Counted from the first letter of the stretch, positions 16,540-25,239 are shown. The stretch is DNA of 64,000 bases from Pseudomonas sp. Fl4BN1 (GCF_009908285.1 NZ_JAAARM010000014.1:1-64000), one strand, 5' to 3'. Notes: generated by a model from the letters alone, not told the origin. Numbers and translations: made by a program.

Positions 16540-17089
16540 CTGACGTAGCGCAAGAAGCAAAAAAAAGTCTAGGCGGTGAATCTTTTTCGAGCAACTTTTT
16601 AGCGGCTTGTATAAAAAATATTCAGCGGCAAGGCTCTGGCAGAGGGTCCTGCTTGCGTGCCAGCGCTGGCCTCGGGCTTTTCCAGGCGCAGTTTCTGAGT
16701 CTAGGCTAAAGTCGTTCTATATTGTGCCGATGACACTTTTGTTCAGATTTTGTACGGGTGTGGGCCTATCTTTATCCATCTTGCCGGTGACTTTAAGAGG
16801 CGAAGCTCGTCTTAAGTTTCAGCATCCGGCGATGTTTAGCTCCTACGCATTCTTACGCTCACCTTGGCGCGGCTTCAGTCGAGGGTTGGGCAAGGTTTTG
16901 CGCTGATCTGTGATGAGTGTGGCTTGAGCATTTATGCCAAGGGCGCCTACTATTTTGTAACGTGCTCGTGGTGACAAGAGCGATGGCTTCTACTCGGCGT
17001 CCTGCAGGTACGAGGTGGCGTAGTTGTTCCTTCGCCGGAAAAACATCGGTAAGGTAGGGGTCGGCATTCCAGACCCGCAAGGAGTAGTG
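16540..17089. other. intergenic region, no gene seen
   Basis: About 550 bp, relatively AT-rich at its left end. A 99-codon rightward frame at 16607 has no ribosome-binding site and atypical composition, so I do not call it. The right end must hold the acetyltransferase promoter. No RNA gene or repeat could be recognised. Confidence 0.5.
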
Positions 17090-17371
17090 ATGAGCGAGGC
17101 GTTGTCCATCCACCATGACCAGGCTGGTCATCAGTTCGAGACCAATGTGGACGGTCATCGTGCCTACCTGACCTATATGGACCTGGGTAAGCAAACCCTG
17201 GATATTTATCGCACCTTCGTGCCCAACGCGCTGCGTGGACGCGGTATTGCTGCGGCGTTGACCGAGCAGGCGCTGGAGTACGCCGAGCGTATGGGCTACA
17301 CGGTGATCCCGTCCTGCTCTTATGTAGAGCGCTACATGGAACGCCATCAGCGTCACGCTGCAAAACTCTGA
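17090..17371 (+). CDS. small GNAT-like N-acetyltransferase (YjdJ type)
   Basis: 93-aa protein of the short GCN5-like class. The acetyl-CoA binding turn is visible as FVPNALRGRGIAAALTEQAL (about residues 43-62, with the R-G-x-G-I/A signature), followed by the C-terminal YTVIPSCSYVERYMERHQ helix. It has only the core of the GNAT fold and belongs with YjdJ-like proteins of unknown substrate. The ATG at 17090 has GGAG 6 nt upstream; a longer frame from 17024 lacks a site. A strong terminator follows 17 bp later. Confidence 0.85.
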   Translation: MSEALSIHHDQAGHQFETNVDGHRAYLTYMDLGKQTLDIYRTFVPNALRGRGIAAALTEQALEYAERMGYTVIPSCSYVERYMERHQRHAAKL

Positions 17372-17384
17372 TCGGGGTGACCAT

Positions 17385-17414
17385 GAAAAACGCCGGGCTT
17401 GGCCCGGCGTTTTT
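17385..17414. terminator. bidirectional terminator
   Basis: A 10-bp GC-rich stem (AACGCCGGGC / GCCCGGCGTT) with a 3-nt loop is flanked by five A on the left and five T on the right. It should terminate both the acetyltransferase gene and the convergent DAHP synthase gene. Confidence 0.92.
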
Positions 17415-17431
17415 GTGGCTGTCGAAAAAGA

Positions 17432-18508
17432 TCAGGCGCGATCGCGTTTCGGCAGCACGTCCTTGAGCTTGGCATGCATGCCGCGCAAGGTTTTCTCGGT
17501 GCTTTCCCAGTCAATACAGGCGTCGGTAACCGAGACGCCGTATTGCAGTTCCGAAAGGTCCTTCGGAATCGCCTGGCAGCCCCAGTTCAAGTGGCTTTCA
17601 ACCATCAGGCCAATGATCGATTGGTTGCCTTCGAGGATCTGGTTGGCGACGTTCTCCATGACCAGAGGTTGCAGTGCCGGATCCTTGTTGGAGTTGGCAT
17701 GGCTGCAGTCGATCATGATGTTCGGCTTGATCTTGGACTTGCTCAGGGCCTGTTCGCAGACGGCGACACTGACCGAGTCATAGTTCGGCTTGCCGTTGCC
17801 GCCACGCAGCACCACGTGACCGTAGGCGTTGCCTTTGGTCGTAACGATCGACACACCGCCTTGTGGGTTGATCCCGAGGAAGCGATGCGGGCTGGAAACC
17901 GATTGCAAGGCGTTGATCGCCACGGTGAGGCCGCCGTCGGTGCCATTCTTGAAACCTACGGCCGACGACAGGCCGGAAGCCATTTCGCGGTGGGTCTGGG
18001 ATTCGGTGGTACGCGCACCAATGGCCGACCAACTGATCAGATCCTGCAGGTATTGCGGGGAGATCGGGTCCAGGGCTTCGGTGGCAGTGGGCAAGCCCAT
18101 TTCGGCCAGGTCCAGCAACAGTTGGCGGCCGATATGCAAACCGTCCTGAATCTTGAAAGAGTCATCCAGGTAAGGGTCGTTGATCAGGCCTTTCCAGCCC
18201 ACGGTAGTGCGTGGTTTTTCGAAGTACACCCGCATCACCAAGTACAGGGTGTCGGAGACTTCCGCCGCCAGGGCCTTGAGCCGCTCGGCGTACTCGTGGG
18301 CTGCCTTGATGTCGTGGATCGAGCAGGGTCCAATGACGATGAACAGACGATGATCAGTGCCGTCGAGGATATTGCGGATAACTTCGCGACCCTTGGTCAC
18401 GGTGCGCAAGGCAGTGTCGCTCAGCGGGATGTCTCGTTTGAGTTGATCAGGGGTGATCAGGGTCTCGTTGGAGGCGACGTTAAGGTCGTTGATCGGTAAA
18501 TCAGCCAT
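17432..18508 (-). CDS. 3-deoxy-7-phosphoheptulonate synthase, type I (AroF/G/H)
   Basis: 358-aa enzyme condensing phosphoenolpyruvate and erythrose 4-phosphate, the first step of the shikimate pathway. Type I motifs are plain: VIGPCSIHD near residue 80, MRVYFEKPRTTVGWKG, RTTESQTHREMASGL, the ligand-bearing GGNGKPNYDS and MIDCSHANSNKDP near the end. The length and N-terminal extension fit the feedback-regulated AroFGH group; which amino acid inhibits it cannot be read with certainty. The ATG is clear (MADLPINDLNV). A second, type II DAHP synthase lies at 31380-32726. The gene stands alone, facing the acetyltransferase gene. Confidence 0.95.
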   Translation of the reverse strand: MADLPINDLNVASNETLITPDQLKRDIPLSDTALRTVTKGREVIRNILDGTDHRLFIVIGPCSIHDIKAAHEYAERLKALAAEVSDTLYLVMRVYFEKPRTTVGWKGLINDPYLDDSFKIQDGLHIGRQLLLDLAEMGLPTATEALDPISPQYLQDLISWSAIGARTTESQTHREMASGLSSAVGFKNGTDGGLTVAINALQSVSSPHRFLGINPQGGVSIVTTKGNAYGHVVLRGGNGKPNYDSVSVAVCEQALSKSKIKPNIMIDCSHANSNKDPALQPLVMENVANQILEGNQSIIGLMVESHLNWGCQAIPKDLSELQYGVSVTDACIDWESTEKTLRGMHAKLKDVLPKRDRA

Positions 18509-18648
18509 CGTGTTACTCGTCAGGTCACGGGTGCCGGCCGCCAGCGATCCCCGCGCGGCGGAGCACAGCGGATTTGAGCGCGTCGGGGAGCGGAACCTTA
18601 GCGCGTTACCCAGTGACTCTACAATGGGCAGGCGGCGGTTTTATTGGG

Positions 18649-19083
18649 CTATGGCTGCACAAAAGCCTCGTGCACGCTGTCTTCGGAATAGTCCTCGGCG
18701 TGCTGCTCGACCCAATCCAGGGCCAGGGCCTCGATGCATTGCTGTTCGCTCTGAGGCTCATGCAGGCGGCAGTAGCGGGCAATCTGGCACACCTGTTCGC
18801 CCATGCGGGCGCCGAACAGCGTTTGTTCATCGACAAAGGCGATGCCAACTAGATAGCCGCGCTTGCGTTTCAGGCACCAGGCGACATAGCCGTTGTAGCG
18901 GGCATTTTCCCCCAGCGTCGGCATGTGTACCTCCAGCGCAGTGCCACGGCGCCAGGCACGGTGGTAATTGCATGCCATGCCGCCGAGACTGATAGTGTGC
19001 AACCGCTGGCGCGAAATACACGCGTGCTTGCGCAGGGTCAGTTCAACCGGAACTTCATCAGGATGAGGCAGAAAGCGTCCCAT
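18649..19083 (-). CDS. PilZ domain protein
   Basis: 144-aa single-domain protein. The beginning has the features of a c-di-GMP-binding PilZ domain: RKHACISRQRL, then SLGGMACNYHRAW in the place of the D/N-x-S-x-x-G strand. The RxxxR part is partly degenerate. The rest (VAWCLKRKRGYLVGIAFVDEQ) is the usual V-W-x-x-G/GI-F strand pair. A helical tail rich in Glu and Asp follows. It probably responds to c-di-GMP; its target is unknown. Its start codon lies in the same CATG as the thioredoxin-like gene on the other strand, so the two genes share a very tight divergent control region. Confidence 0.8.
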   Translation of the reverse strand: MGRFLPHPDEVPVELTLRKHACISRQRLHTISLGGMACNYHRAWRRGTALEVHMPTLGENARYNGYVAWCLKRKRGYLVGIAFVDEQTLFGARMGEQVCQIARYCRLHEPQSEQQCIEALALDWVEQHAEDYSEDSVHEAFVQP

Positions 19084-19468
19084 GACCGCAGACTCCAAGT
19101 GTCGTCCAATTGACATTGTCTCCACCAGTATAGTGGTCGAATTGGAACTGTCCGACTTCGATGTCGACCAGCAACTACTGGGCCTGGATGGTATTTCCCT
19201 CTTGGTTTTCACCAGTCCTGGCTGTTCCGGTTGTCGTTGGGCCCGGGCGCAATTGCCGAAGTTGGCGCTGCCGGTCGACCGTCTGTGCTGGATCGATGCG
19301 GGCGACAACGGCGGAGCGGTGGAGCGTTATCAGGTGTTTCACCTCCCGGCCCTGTTCGTGGTACGCGACGGTGAGTTTTATGGGGCCTTGGAGTCCCGTC
19401 TGACGTACAAGGAGCTCAGCGAGAGCCTGGGTCAGGCGCTTAATCGATTACCAGAGGAGTTGCCTTGA
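19082..19468 (+). CDS. thioredoxin-like protein
   Basis: 128-aa protein with a thioredoxin fold. The active site is SPGCSGCRWARAQ (Cys48, Cys51) and the cis-Pro loop is FHLPALFVVRDG. There is no signal peptide, so it is cytoplasmic; a disulfide reductase role is likely. The only ATG, at 19082, overlaps the start codon of the divergent PilZ gene by two bases and has a GAGG rather far upstream (about 16 nt); a GTG at about 19133 is an alternative start. The stop overlaps the next ATG by one base (TGATG), so translation is coupled to the reductase gene. Confidence 0.85.
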   Translation: MTADSKCRPIDIVSTSIVVELELSDFDVDQQLLGLDGISLLVFTSPGCSGCRWARAQLPKLALPVDRLCWIDAGDNGGAVERYQVFHLPALFVVRDGEFYGALESRLTYKELSESLGQALNRLPEELP

Positions 19469-20424
19469 TGGGTGCAGGCCGTAAACCGCGTTTGGGCATT
19501 ATCGGGACCGGAGCGATCGGAGGTTTTTACGGGGTGATGCTGGCCCGGGCTGGTTTCGACGTGCACTTTCTATTACGCAGCGAGTTCTCGGCGGTGGTCG
19601 AGCAAGGGATAAGGGTTAACAGCACCCAGCACGGAGTGCTGAGCCTGAAGCCGGTGCAGGCGTACGCCAGTGCCGAAGAAATGCCCCCTTGTGACTGGCT
19701 GCTGGTGGGCGCCAAAGCCACCAGCAACGTCCAGCTGGCACCGTCGATCATCCAGGCGGCGGCACCTGATGCCAAGGTTCTGGTATTGCAAAATGGCCTT
19801 GATGTCGAAGATGCGTTGCGCGCTGTGCTGCCCGAGTCGCTGCATCTATTGGGCGGCCTGTGCTTTATCTGCGTGCATCGTGCGGGGCCTGGCCAGATCG
19901 AGCATCAGGCCTTGGGTGCTGTGAACCTTGGTTACCACAGCGGTCCGGCAAGTGCTGATCCGGCCTTGAGCCAGACGATTGTCGAGGAGGGCGCCGCTTT
20001 GTTTCGTGAAGCTGGGCTCGACTCCCAGGCCATGAGCAACCTGCATCAGGCGCGCTGGCAAAAGCTGGTGTGGAATGTGCCGTACAACGGTTTGTCGGTG
20101 TTGCTCAAGGCGAGCACCACGCCGCTGATGGGCGACCCAGCTAGCCGTGAGTTGATTCAGGATCTGATGCAGGAAGTGCTGCAGGGTGCAGCGGCTTGCG
20201 GGCATGTCATCCCCGTCGCCTATGCACAGCAGTTGTTCAAGTCCACTGAGCACATGCCCGACTACTGGCCGAGCATGTACCATGATTTCCTGCATCAGCG
20301 TCCTCTGGAGTTGGCGGCTATCTATGCCGCACCTTTGGCGGCAGCGCGGGCTGCCGGTTGTGAGTTGCCGAAAATCCAGGCGTTGTACCAAGCCTTGAGT
20401 TTCATCGACCGACGCCACGCTTGA
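19468..20424 (+). CDS. 2-dehydropantoate 2-reductase family protein (PanE-like)
   Basis: 318-aa NADPH-dependent reductase. The Rossmann motif GIIGTGAIGGFYG is at residues about 9-21. VGAKAT and VLVLQNGLDVED follow, and the catalytic-type segment WQKLVWNVPYNGLSVL (Lys and Asn) is in the C-terminal half. This family reduces ketopantoate to pantoate for coenzyme A synthesis. Pseudomonas carries several paralogues, so the true substrate of this copy is not certain. The ATG overlaps the thioredoxin stop, with GAGGAG 9 nt upstream, so it belongs to the same operon. Confidence 0.88.
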   Translation: MGAGRKPRLGIIGTGAIGGFYGVMLARAGFDVHFLLRSEFSAVVEQGIRVNSTQHGVLSLKPVQAYASAEEMPPCDWLLVGAKATSNVQLAPSIIQAAAPDAKVLVLQNGLDVEDALRAVLPESLHLLGGLCFICVHRAGPGQIEHQALGAVNLGYHSGPASADPALSQTIVEEGAALFREAGLDSQAMSNLHQARWQKLVWNVPYNGLSVLLKASTTPLMGDPASRELIQDLMQEVLQGAAACGHVIPVAYAQQLFKSTEHMPDYWPSMYHDFLHQRPLELAAIYAAPLAAARAAGCELPKIQALYQALSFIDRRHA

Positions 20425-20453
20425 GCTGGGCTCATCACCTGAAGGGGCGGAAC

Positions 20454-21359
20454 ATGGCAAAGGGCTTGGATGACAAACTGGTGGTGGCGATCTCCTCGCG
20501 GGCGCTGTTCGACCTGAGTGACAGCCACAAGGTCTATCTGGCCCAAGGCGTCGAGGCCTATCGGCAATACCAGATCGAGCATGAGGAGGAGATCCTCGAG
20601 CCGGGCGATGCCTTTCCCCTGGTGAAAAAGCTCCTCAGCCTGAACGCCAGCCTGGGGCATGCGCGGGTTGAAGTGGTGTTGGTCTCGCGTAACAGCGCCG
20701 ACACCGGCTTGCGGGTATTCAATTCAATCCAGCACTACGGCTTGGCCATTTCCCGGGCCGCGTTCGTTGGCGGTCGCAGTCCTTATCCCTACCTTGCGGC
20801 CTTTGGCAGCGACCTGTTTCTTTCGACCCATGCCGAGGATGTGCGCAGTGCGCTGGACGCCGGATTTGCCGCTGCGACCATTCTCTCCGGCGGGGCCCGG
20901 CGTGCGGAAAATGGCGAGTTGCGCATTGCCTTCGACGGTGACGCAGTATTGTTTTCCGATGATTCGGAGCGGGTCTATCAGTCCGGTGGCCTGGAGGCGT
21001 TTCAGGCCAGCGAGCGGCAGGCGGCTCGGGAGCCCTTGCCAGGAGGGCCGTTCAAGGGGTTCCTGGCTGCGCTCAATCTGCTCCAGGGCGAGTTTCCCAA
21101 CGATACCTGTCCAATCCGTACCGCTTTGGTGACCGCCCGTTCGGCACCGGCTCATGAACGAGTGATCCGCACGTTGCGCGAATGGGACATTCGTCTGGAC
21201 GAGTCCTTGTTCCTGGGCGGATTGGAGAAAGCCGCTTTTCTCGAAGCGTTCGCCGCCGATGTCTTTTTCGATGATCAGCCCGGTCACTGCGAGTTGGCTC
21301 GCGAGGTGGTCGCCACCGGTCATGTACCCCACGGCATCAGTAACGAAGCTCGGACTTGA
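20454..21359 (+). CDS. 5'-nucleotidase (cytosolic NT5C1-like)
   Basis: 301-aa protein matching the 5'-nucleotidase family typified by animal cytosolic 5'-nucleotidase I. Motifs: VVAISSRALFDL near the start (phosphatase motif I variant), VLVSRNSADTGLRVFNSI, the LFLSTHAEDVRSAL segment, IAFDGDAVLFSDDSE (acidic Mg site) and FFDDQPGHCELA near the end. It would remove phosphate from nucleoside monophosphates in the cytosol. The ATG at 20454 has GGGGCGG just upstream and is preferred to an extension at 20421. It follows the PanE-like gene by 29 bp and is probably co-transcribed. Confidence 0.88.
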   Translation: MAKGLDDKLVVAISSRALFDLSDSHKVYLAQGVEAYRQYQIEHEEEILEPGDAFPLVKKLLSLNASLGHARVEVVLVSRNSADTGLRVFNSIQHYGLAISRAAFVGGRSPYPYLAAFGSDLFLSTHAEDVRSALDAGFAAATILSGGARRAENGELRIAFDGDAVLFSDDSERVYQSGGLEAFQASERQAAREPLPGGPFKGFLAALNLLQGEFPNDTCPIRTALVTARSAPAHERVIRTLREWDIRLDESLFLGGLEKAAFLEAFAADVFFDDQPGHCELAREVVATGHVPHGISNEART

Positions 21360-21454
21360 ACCCTCAAGTTCGAGGTTTTGCGCTGAACCTCCCACAGTTC
21401 CAGGCACTGCTAAGCTGAATCAATCTCCGCCGTATTGGCAGTTGAGGAGGTCAT

Positions 21455-21955
21455 ATGATTCGTTCGATGCTGTATGCCACCGACCTCGGTCTGTATGCAC
21501 CTTTTGTGATGCAGCATGCGCTGGAGCTGGCTCGAACGTTCAATGCCGACTTACATGTAGTGCACGCTGTAGAACCCATGGGCCTGTTCGCCGAATCGGT
21601 GTTGCAGAGTTACCTGGATGAGCAGTCGCTGAATGAGTTTCATCGCCAGGGCCTGAGTACGGTAATGGCCAATATCGAGCAGCGGGTGCTCGACAGTTTT
21701 CGCGAGGAGTTGGGGGAGGGCATGCAGGATCTGGTCTTGATCCAGTCGGTGCGTGTCCTTCAGGGGGATCCGTCACAGGTGATTCTGGATCAGGCGGCGA
21801 AACTCTCGGTGGATTTGCTGATCGTGGGAAGTCATAGCCACGGGGTCGGTGCTCAAACTCCTTTGGGGCGTACGGCAACCCGGGTTTTGCAGTTGGCCAA
21901 AGTACCGGTTTACCTGGTGCCTCTGGTGCAGCGCCGACGTCAGGGCGATGTCTGA
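21455..21955 (+). CDS. universal stress protein (UspA family)
   Basis: 166-aa Usp-fold protein. It begins with the strand MLYATDLGLY and carries the ATP-binding signature G-2x-G-9x-G-T in GSHSHGVGAQTPLGRTATRV (about residues 126-145), so it is of the nucleotide-binding class. A VVHAVEPMG strand follows helix 1 as usual. Such proteins support survival under starvation and anaerobic or oxidative stress. The ATG has a near-perfect GAGGAGG upstream. It lies between the nucleotidase gene and cysB. Confidence 0.92.
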   Translation: MIRSMLYATDLGLYAPFVMQHALELARTFNADLHVVHAVEPMGLFAESVLQSYLDEQSLNEFHRQGLSTVMANIEQRVLDSFREELGEGMQDLVLIQSVRVLQGDPSQVILDQAAKLSVDLLIVGSHSHGVGAQTPLGRTATRVLQLAKVPVYLVPLVQRRRQGDV

Positions 21956-21974
21956 GGACGGAATGGAAAATTTT

Positions 21975-21997
21975 GAATAAAAGTTCTAGATTTATTC
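21975..21997 (+). promoter_or_regulatory. AT-rich palindrome upstream of cysB
   Basis: GAATAAA and TTTATTC form a 7-bp inverted repeat with a 9-bp centre, about 70 bp upstream of the cysB start and next to an AT-rich stretch that could hold the -10 region. LysR-type regulators often autoregulate through such sites. The assignment is inference. Confidence 0.35.
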
Positions 21998-22066
21998 TCC
22001 TGACCATTAATATAGTTATATACCGTCGCTGATACCCGTGGCGTCTACCTGCTTTGAGGGATTCAT

Positions 22067-23041
22067 ATGAAGCTTCAACAATTGCGCTACATCTGGGAAG
22101 TGGCGCACCACGACCTCAACGTTTCCGCTACTGCCCAAAGCCTTTACACCTCGCAACCAGGTATCAGCAAGCAGATCCGTCTGCTCGAGGACGAACTCGG
22201 CGTTGAGGTCTTCGCCCGTAGCGGCAAGCACCTGACCCGCGTAACCCCGGCCGGTGAGCGCATCATCACCACCGCCGGCGAGATTCTGCGCAAGGTCGAA
22301 AGCATCAAGCAGATTGCCCAGGAGTTCTCCAACGAGAAGAAGGGCACTCTGTCCATCGCGACCACCCATACCCAGGCGCGCTACGCCTTGCCACCGGTGA
22401 TCAGTAGCTTTATCAAGCAATACCCCGACGTCGCTCTGCACATGCACCAGGGCTCACCGATGCAGATCGCGGAAATGGCCGCCGACGGCACCGTGGATTT
22501 CGCCATTGCCACCGAGGCTCTGGAACTGTTCGGTGATCTGGTGATGATGCCGTGCTACCGCTGGAACCGTTGCGTGGTGGTGCCGCAGGGTCACCCGCTG
22601 ACCAAGCTGCCGAAGTTGACCCTGGAAACCCTGGCCGAGTACCCCATCGTTACCTACGTCTTCGGTTTTACCGGCCGCTCCAAGCTCGACGAGGCCTTCA
22701 GCCATCGTGGTCTGACGCCGAAGGTGGTGTTCACCGCCGCCGACGCCGACGTGATCAAGACCTATGTGCGTTTGGGGCTAGGCGTGGGCATCGTGGCCAA
22801 GATGGCGGTCGACACCAAGCTCGACAGCGACCTGGTGGTGCTGGATGCCAGTGAATTGTTCGAGTCGAGCATCACCAAGATCGGTTTCCGTCGTGGCACC
22901 TTCCTGCGTGGCTTCATGTGCGACTTCATCGAGAAGTTTGCTCCGCACCTCACCCGTGAAGTCATGGCCAAGGCAATTCAATGCCACAACAAGCAGGAGC
23001 TGGAAGAGCTGTTCGATGGCGTCGAACTGCCGGTTCACTGA
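22067..23041 (+). CDS. cysB: LysR-type regulator CysB
   Basis: 324-aa master regulator of cysteine biosynthesis. The N-terminal winged helix-turn-helix is the characteristic MKLQQLRYIWEVAHHDLNVS, followed by AQSLYTSQPGISKQIRLLE. The effector domain has the TTHTQARYALPPVI segment that binds N-acetylserine or sulfate, and a C-terminus (FEKFAPHLT-like, then HNKQELEELF) specific to CysB/Cbl. It activates sulfate uptake and assimilation genes when cysteine is scarce. The ATG is unambiguous. It converges on a Gre-like gene 12 bp downstream. Confidence 0.96.
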   Translation: MKLQQLRYIWEVAHHDLNVSATAQSLYTSQPGISKQIRLLEDELGVEVFARSGKHLTRVTPAGERIITTAGEILRKVESIKQIAQEFSNEKKGTLSIATTHTQARYALPPVISSFIKQYPDVALHMHQGSPMQIAEMAADGTVDFAIATEALELFGDLVMMPCYRWNRCVVVPQGHPLTKLPKLTLETLAEYPIVTYVFGFTGRSKLDEAFSHRGLTPKVVFTAADADVIKTYVRLGLGVGIVAKMAVDTKLDSDLVVLDASELFESSITKIGFRRGTFLRGFMCDFIEKFAPHLTREVMAKAIQCHNKQELEELFDGVELPVH

Positions 23042-23053
23042 TTTTCAGCCAGC

Positions 23054-23536
23054 CTAGCGGACCTCGGTGACAGTGAACTGTTGCCGAGTCTCGGCCACCA
23101 CGATTTCCACCTCATCCTCCTCGAACTTGCCCAGTAGGCTTTTGCCCAGCGGCGAGCGTGGAGTGATGACGGTCACCAACTGCCCCACCACATAGACTTT
23201 CAGGCCCGCCCCATCGGGACCCAGAAACAGCCATTGTTCGTGGCCGTTTTGATCTTCCAGCCCCAACAACGCGCCGACCTGAATTCCGGACTGTGAGTCG
23301 TAAGGGCGCAGGGGCAAATTTTGCCAAAGATTCAGCGCCTGACGGATCTCTTCGACCCGCCGGGCTTGGCCGGCCGCCAGGTAGGAGGCTTCCAGGCCCA
23401 AGGTGTCGTATTTGTTCTCGGCAATATTCTCTTCATGGGTAGCGGTTTCGTAGGCGGTTTGCGCGGCCCGTGACGCAACCTCCAGATCGTCCCGAAGTTG
23501 TTGCAGAATCAGTTGGCAGACAGACTGTTTATTCAT
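23054..23536 (-). CDS. GreA/GreB-family protein
   Basis: 160-aa protein with a helical N-terminal part (residues 1-80, shorter and more divergent than GreA) and a C-terminal FKBP-like Gre domain. The latter ends in the typical RSPLGKSLLGKFEEDEVEIV and the beta strand FTVTEV. The acidic finger tip of GreA/B is not evident (EENIAENKYDTLGLEAS stands in that place), so cleavage-stimulating activity is uncertain; it may compete for the RNA polymerase secondary channel. The ATG at 23536 lies 2 bp after the stop of the upstream membrane-protein gene, so the two form an operon. Confidence 0.8.
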   Translation of the reverse strand: MNKQSVCQLILQQLRDDLEVASRAAQTAYETATHEENIAENKYDTLGLEASYLAAGQARRVEEIRQALNLWQNLPLRPYDSQSGIQVGALLGLEDQNGHEQWLFLGPDGAGLKVYVVGQLVTVITPRSPLGKSLLGKFEEDEVEIVVAETRQQFTVTEVR

Positions 23537-23538
23537 GG

Positions 23539-23934
23539 TCAATTACAGAATTGCAGGACATTGGCCCGACTCTTTTCGCTTGGTGCGGTCTGGTCCTGTT
23601 GCAACCAGAACTGGCACTTGGGGTTGGACAAGTTGCGTGGGTTTTTGCGAGCACTATCCAGGGACTGCAGCTCTTCGTTCTTGCGCAGGTTCTCCTGATA
23701 CTGTTCGAACAAGCGGTTCGGTGGCTCAGGTACGACCACCGGTGGTTTCGCCAGCTGCTGCACCGCTTGCGCCACGGGCGCCAGTTGTTGGTTGAAGAGA
23801 AAATGCGCAGCCAGCCAGCAGGTCAGGGCGATGGCCAGAAAACCCAGCCACAGGCCCAGGGCGATACTGCCGCTGAGGGCCAGAACGTTGAGGCTGATGC
23901 GCAGCGGTCGACGGGCGGGTGGGCGATAGGACAT
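23539..23934 (-). CDS. hypothetical single-pass membrane protein
   Basis: 131-aa protein with a basic N-terminus (MSYRPPARRPLR), a long hydrophobic segment (about residues 15-45, possibly one or two passes) and a hydrophilic C-terminal region. That region contains QQDQ and RKN segments and two Cys (KCQFW, LQFCN). No known domain is recognised. The ATG has AGGAGG at good spacing; the long in-frame extension to 24696 is antisense to earP and is rejected. It sits upstream of the Gre-like gene, almost touching it, and diverges from earP. Confidence 0.75.
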   Translation of the reverse strand: MSYRPPARRPLRISLNVLALSGSIALGLWLGFLAIALTCWLAAHFLFNQQLAPVAQAVQQLAKPPVVVPEPPNRLFEQYQENLRKNEELQSLDSARKNPRNLSNPKCQFWLQQDQTAPSEKSRANVLQFCN

Positions 23935-24057
23935 GGTTGCCTCCTGGCGGGCAGTGTTGGGCGAGGGCTGATTGTCGCACGAAGATAATCGCGGTTGGCT
24001 CTTCTGCACAGGCGCATTTATGCGGACAATCGGCGCCTTTGCCAATCGGGGACTGGA

Positions 24058-25191
24058 ATGAAAGCCTCCTGGGACATTTTTTGCAGCGTGGTCGACAACT
24101 ACGGCGACATTGGCGTGACCTGGCGCCTGGCCCGGCAACTGGTGGCCGAGCATCAATGTGTGGTGCGTTTGTGGGTCGATGACTTGCGCGCGTTCGAAAA
24201 AATCTGCCCGCAGATTGACGTCGAGCTGGCCCGGCAATACCAGGATGGAGTCGAAGTCAGGCACTGGCCGGCTGCTTGGCAGGCAGAAGTGGCGGCCGAT
24301 GTGGTGATCGCCGCGTTTGCTTGTCAGTTGCCCCACGCCTATATGGACGCCATGGCCGACCGCGAGCGTGCGCCGCTGTGGCTGAATCTGGACTACCTGA
24401 GCGCCGAGGACTGGGTCAGTGGTTGTCACGGCCTGCCTTCGGTGAAGTTTCGTGGGGTGCAGAAGTACTTCTTCTTTCCCGGTTTTCAGGCCGGTACCGG
24501 TGGGCTCCTGCGCGAGGCAGGACTGCTGGAACAGCGGCATGACTTCCAGCGCAATCGCCAGGCCCAGCTGGATTTCCTCCAGGGACTGGGCGTTTCGCCC
24601 GCCGCTGATGCCCGATTGATATCGCTGTTTGCCTACGAAAATGCGGGCCTCGCCAGTTGGTTGGATGTTTTGGCCGCGGATGCCCAGCCGACCCATCTAC
24701 TGGTGCCTGAAGGACGGATTCTGGGAGATGTGCAGCGCTGGTTGGGAGCCGAGCCACTGACTGTTGGCAGCCTGCGAGTACGCCAGGCCCTGACCATCCA
24801 GGTGCTGCCCTTTGTGCGTCAGGAGGATTACGACCGACTGCTGTGGTGCTGTGCTTTCAACGCGGTGCGGGGGGAGGACTCCTTTGTGCGGGCGCAATGG
24901 GCGGGGCGACCGATGCTCTGGCACATCTACCGGCAGGACGAAGACATCCACCTGGACAAGCTAGAGGCCTTTCTCTCCTTGTACACCCGGGCGCTTTCCC
25001 CGGGCGCCAAGGCTGCGGTCCTGGCCTTGTGGCGGGCCTGGAACACTGAGGCACCCATGGCCGATTCCTGGAAAAACCTGCTGCAACACTGGCCGGAAGT
25101 CACGAAACACACCGAACAATGGTGTCTGGAACAAGGCTTGCAAGCCGATCTTGCTGCGGCGCTGGTGCAGTTTTACCTAAATTGGATATGA
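24058..25191 (+). CDS. earP: EF-P arginine rhamnosyltransferase EarP
   Basis: 377-aa glycosyltransferase of GT-B fold. The N-terminal motif VVDNYGDIGVTWRLARQL contains Asp13 and Asp17, which I recall as essential in EarP enzymes. The C-terminal half has the nucleotide-sugar-binding region (PFVRQEDYDRLLW, then GEDSFVRAQWAGRPMLWHIY). EarP transfers rhamnose from dTDP-rhamnose to Arg32 of elongation factor P. The adjacent efp encodes Arg at position 32, so enzyme and target match. The ATG follows the standard family start (MKASWDIFC). It is 48 bp upstream of efp. Confidence 0.96.
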   Translation: MKASWDIFCSVVDNYGDIGVTWRLARQLVAEHQCVVRLWVDDLRAFEKICPQIDVELARQYQDGVEVRHWPAAWQAEVAADVVIAAFACQLPHAYMDAMADRERAPLWLNLDYLSAEDWVSGCHGLPSVKFRGVQKYFFFPGFQAGTGGLLREAGLLEQRHDFQRNRQAQLDFLQGLGVSPAADARLISLFAYENAGLASWLDVLAADAQPTHLLVPEGRILGDVQRWLGAEPLTVGSLRVRQALTIQVLPFVRQEDYDRLLWCCAFNAVRGEDSFVRAQWAGRPMLWHIYRQDEDIHLDKLEAFLSLYTRALSPGAKAAVLALWRAWNTEAPMADSWKNLLQHWPEVTKHTEQWCLEQGLQADLAAALVQFYLNWI

Positions 25192-25239
25192 TACGCGGCC
25201 TAGATTTTTGTAAATCCCATCCAAATTCGGATATTCGCA

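Noticed and set aside
16607..16906. Possible 99-codon gene in the oprI-acetyltransferase gap
   Set aside because: No ribosome-binding site, codon use unlike the neighbours, no recognisable motif; more likely non-coding.
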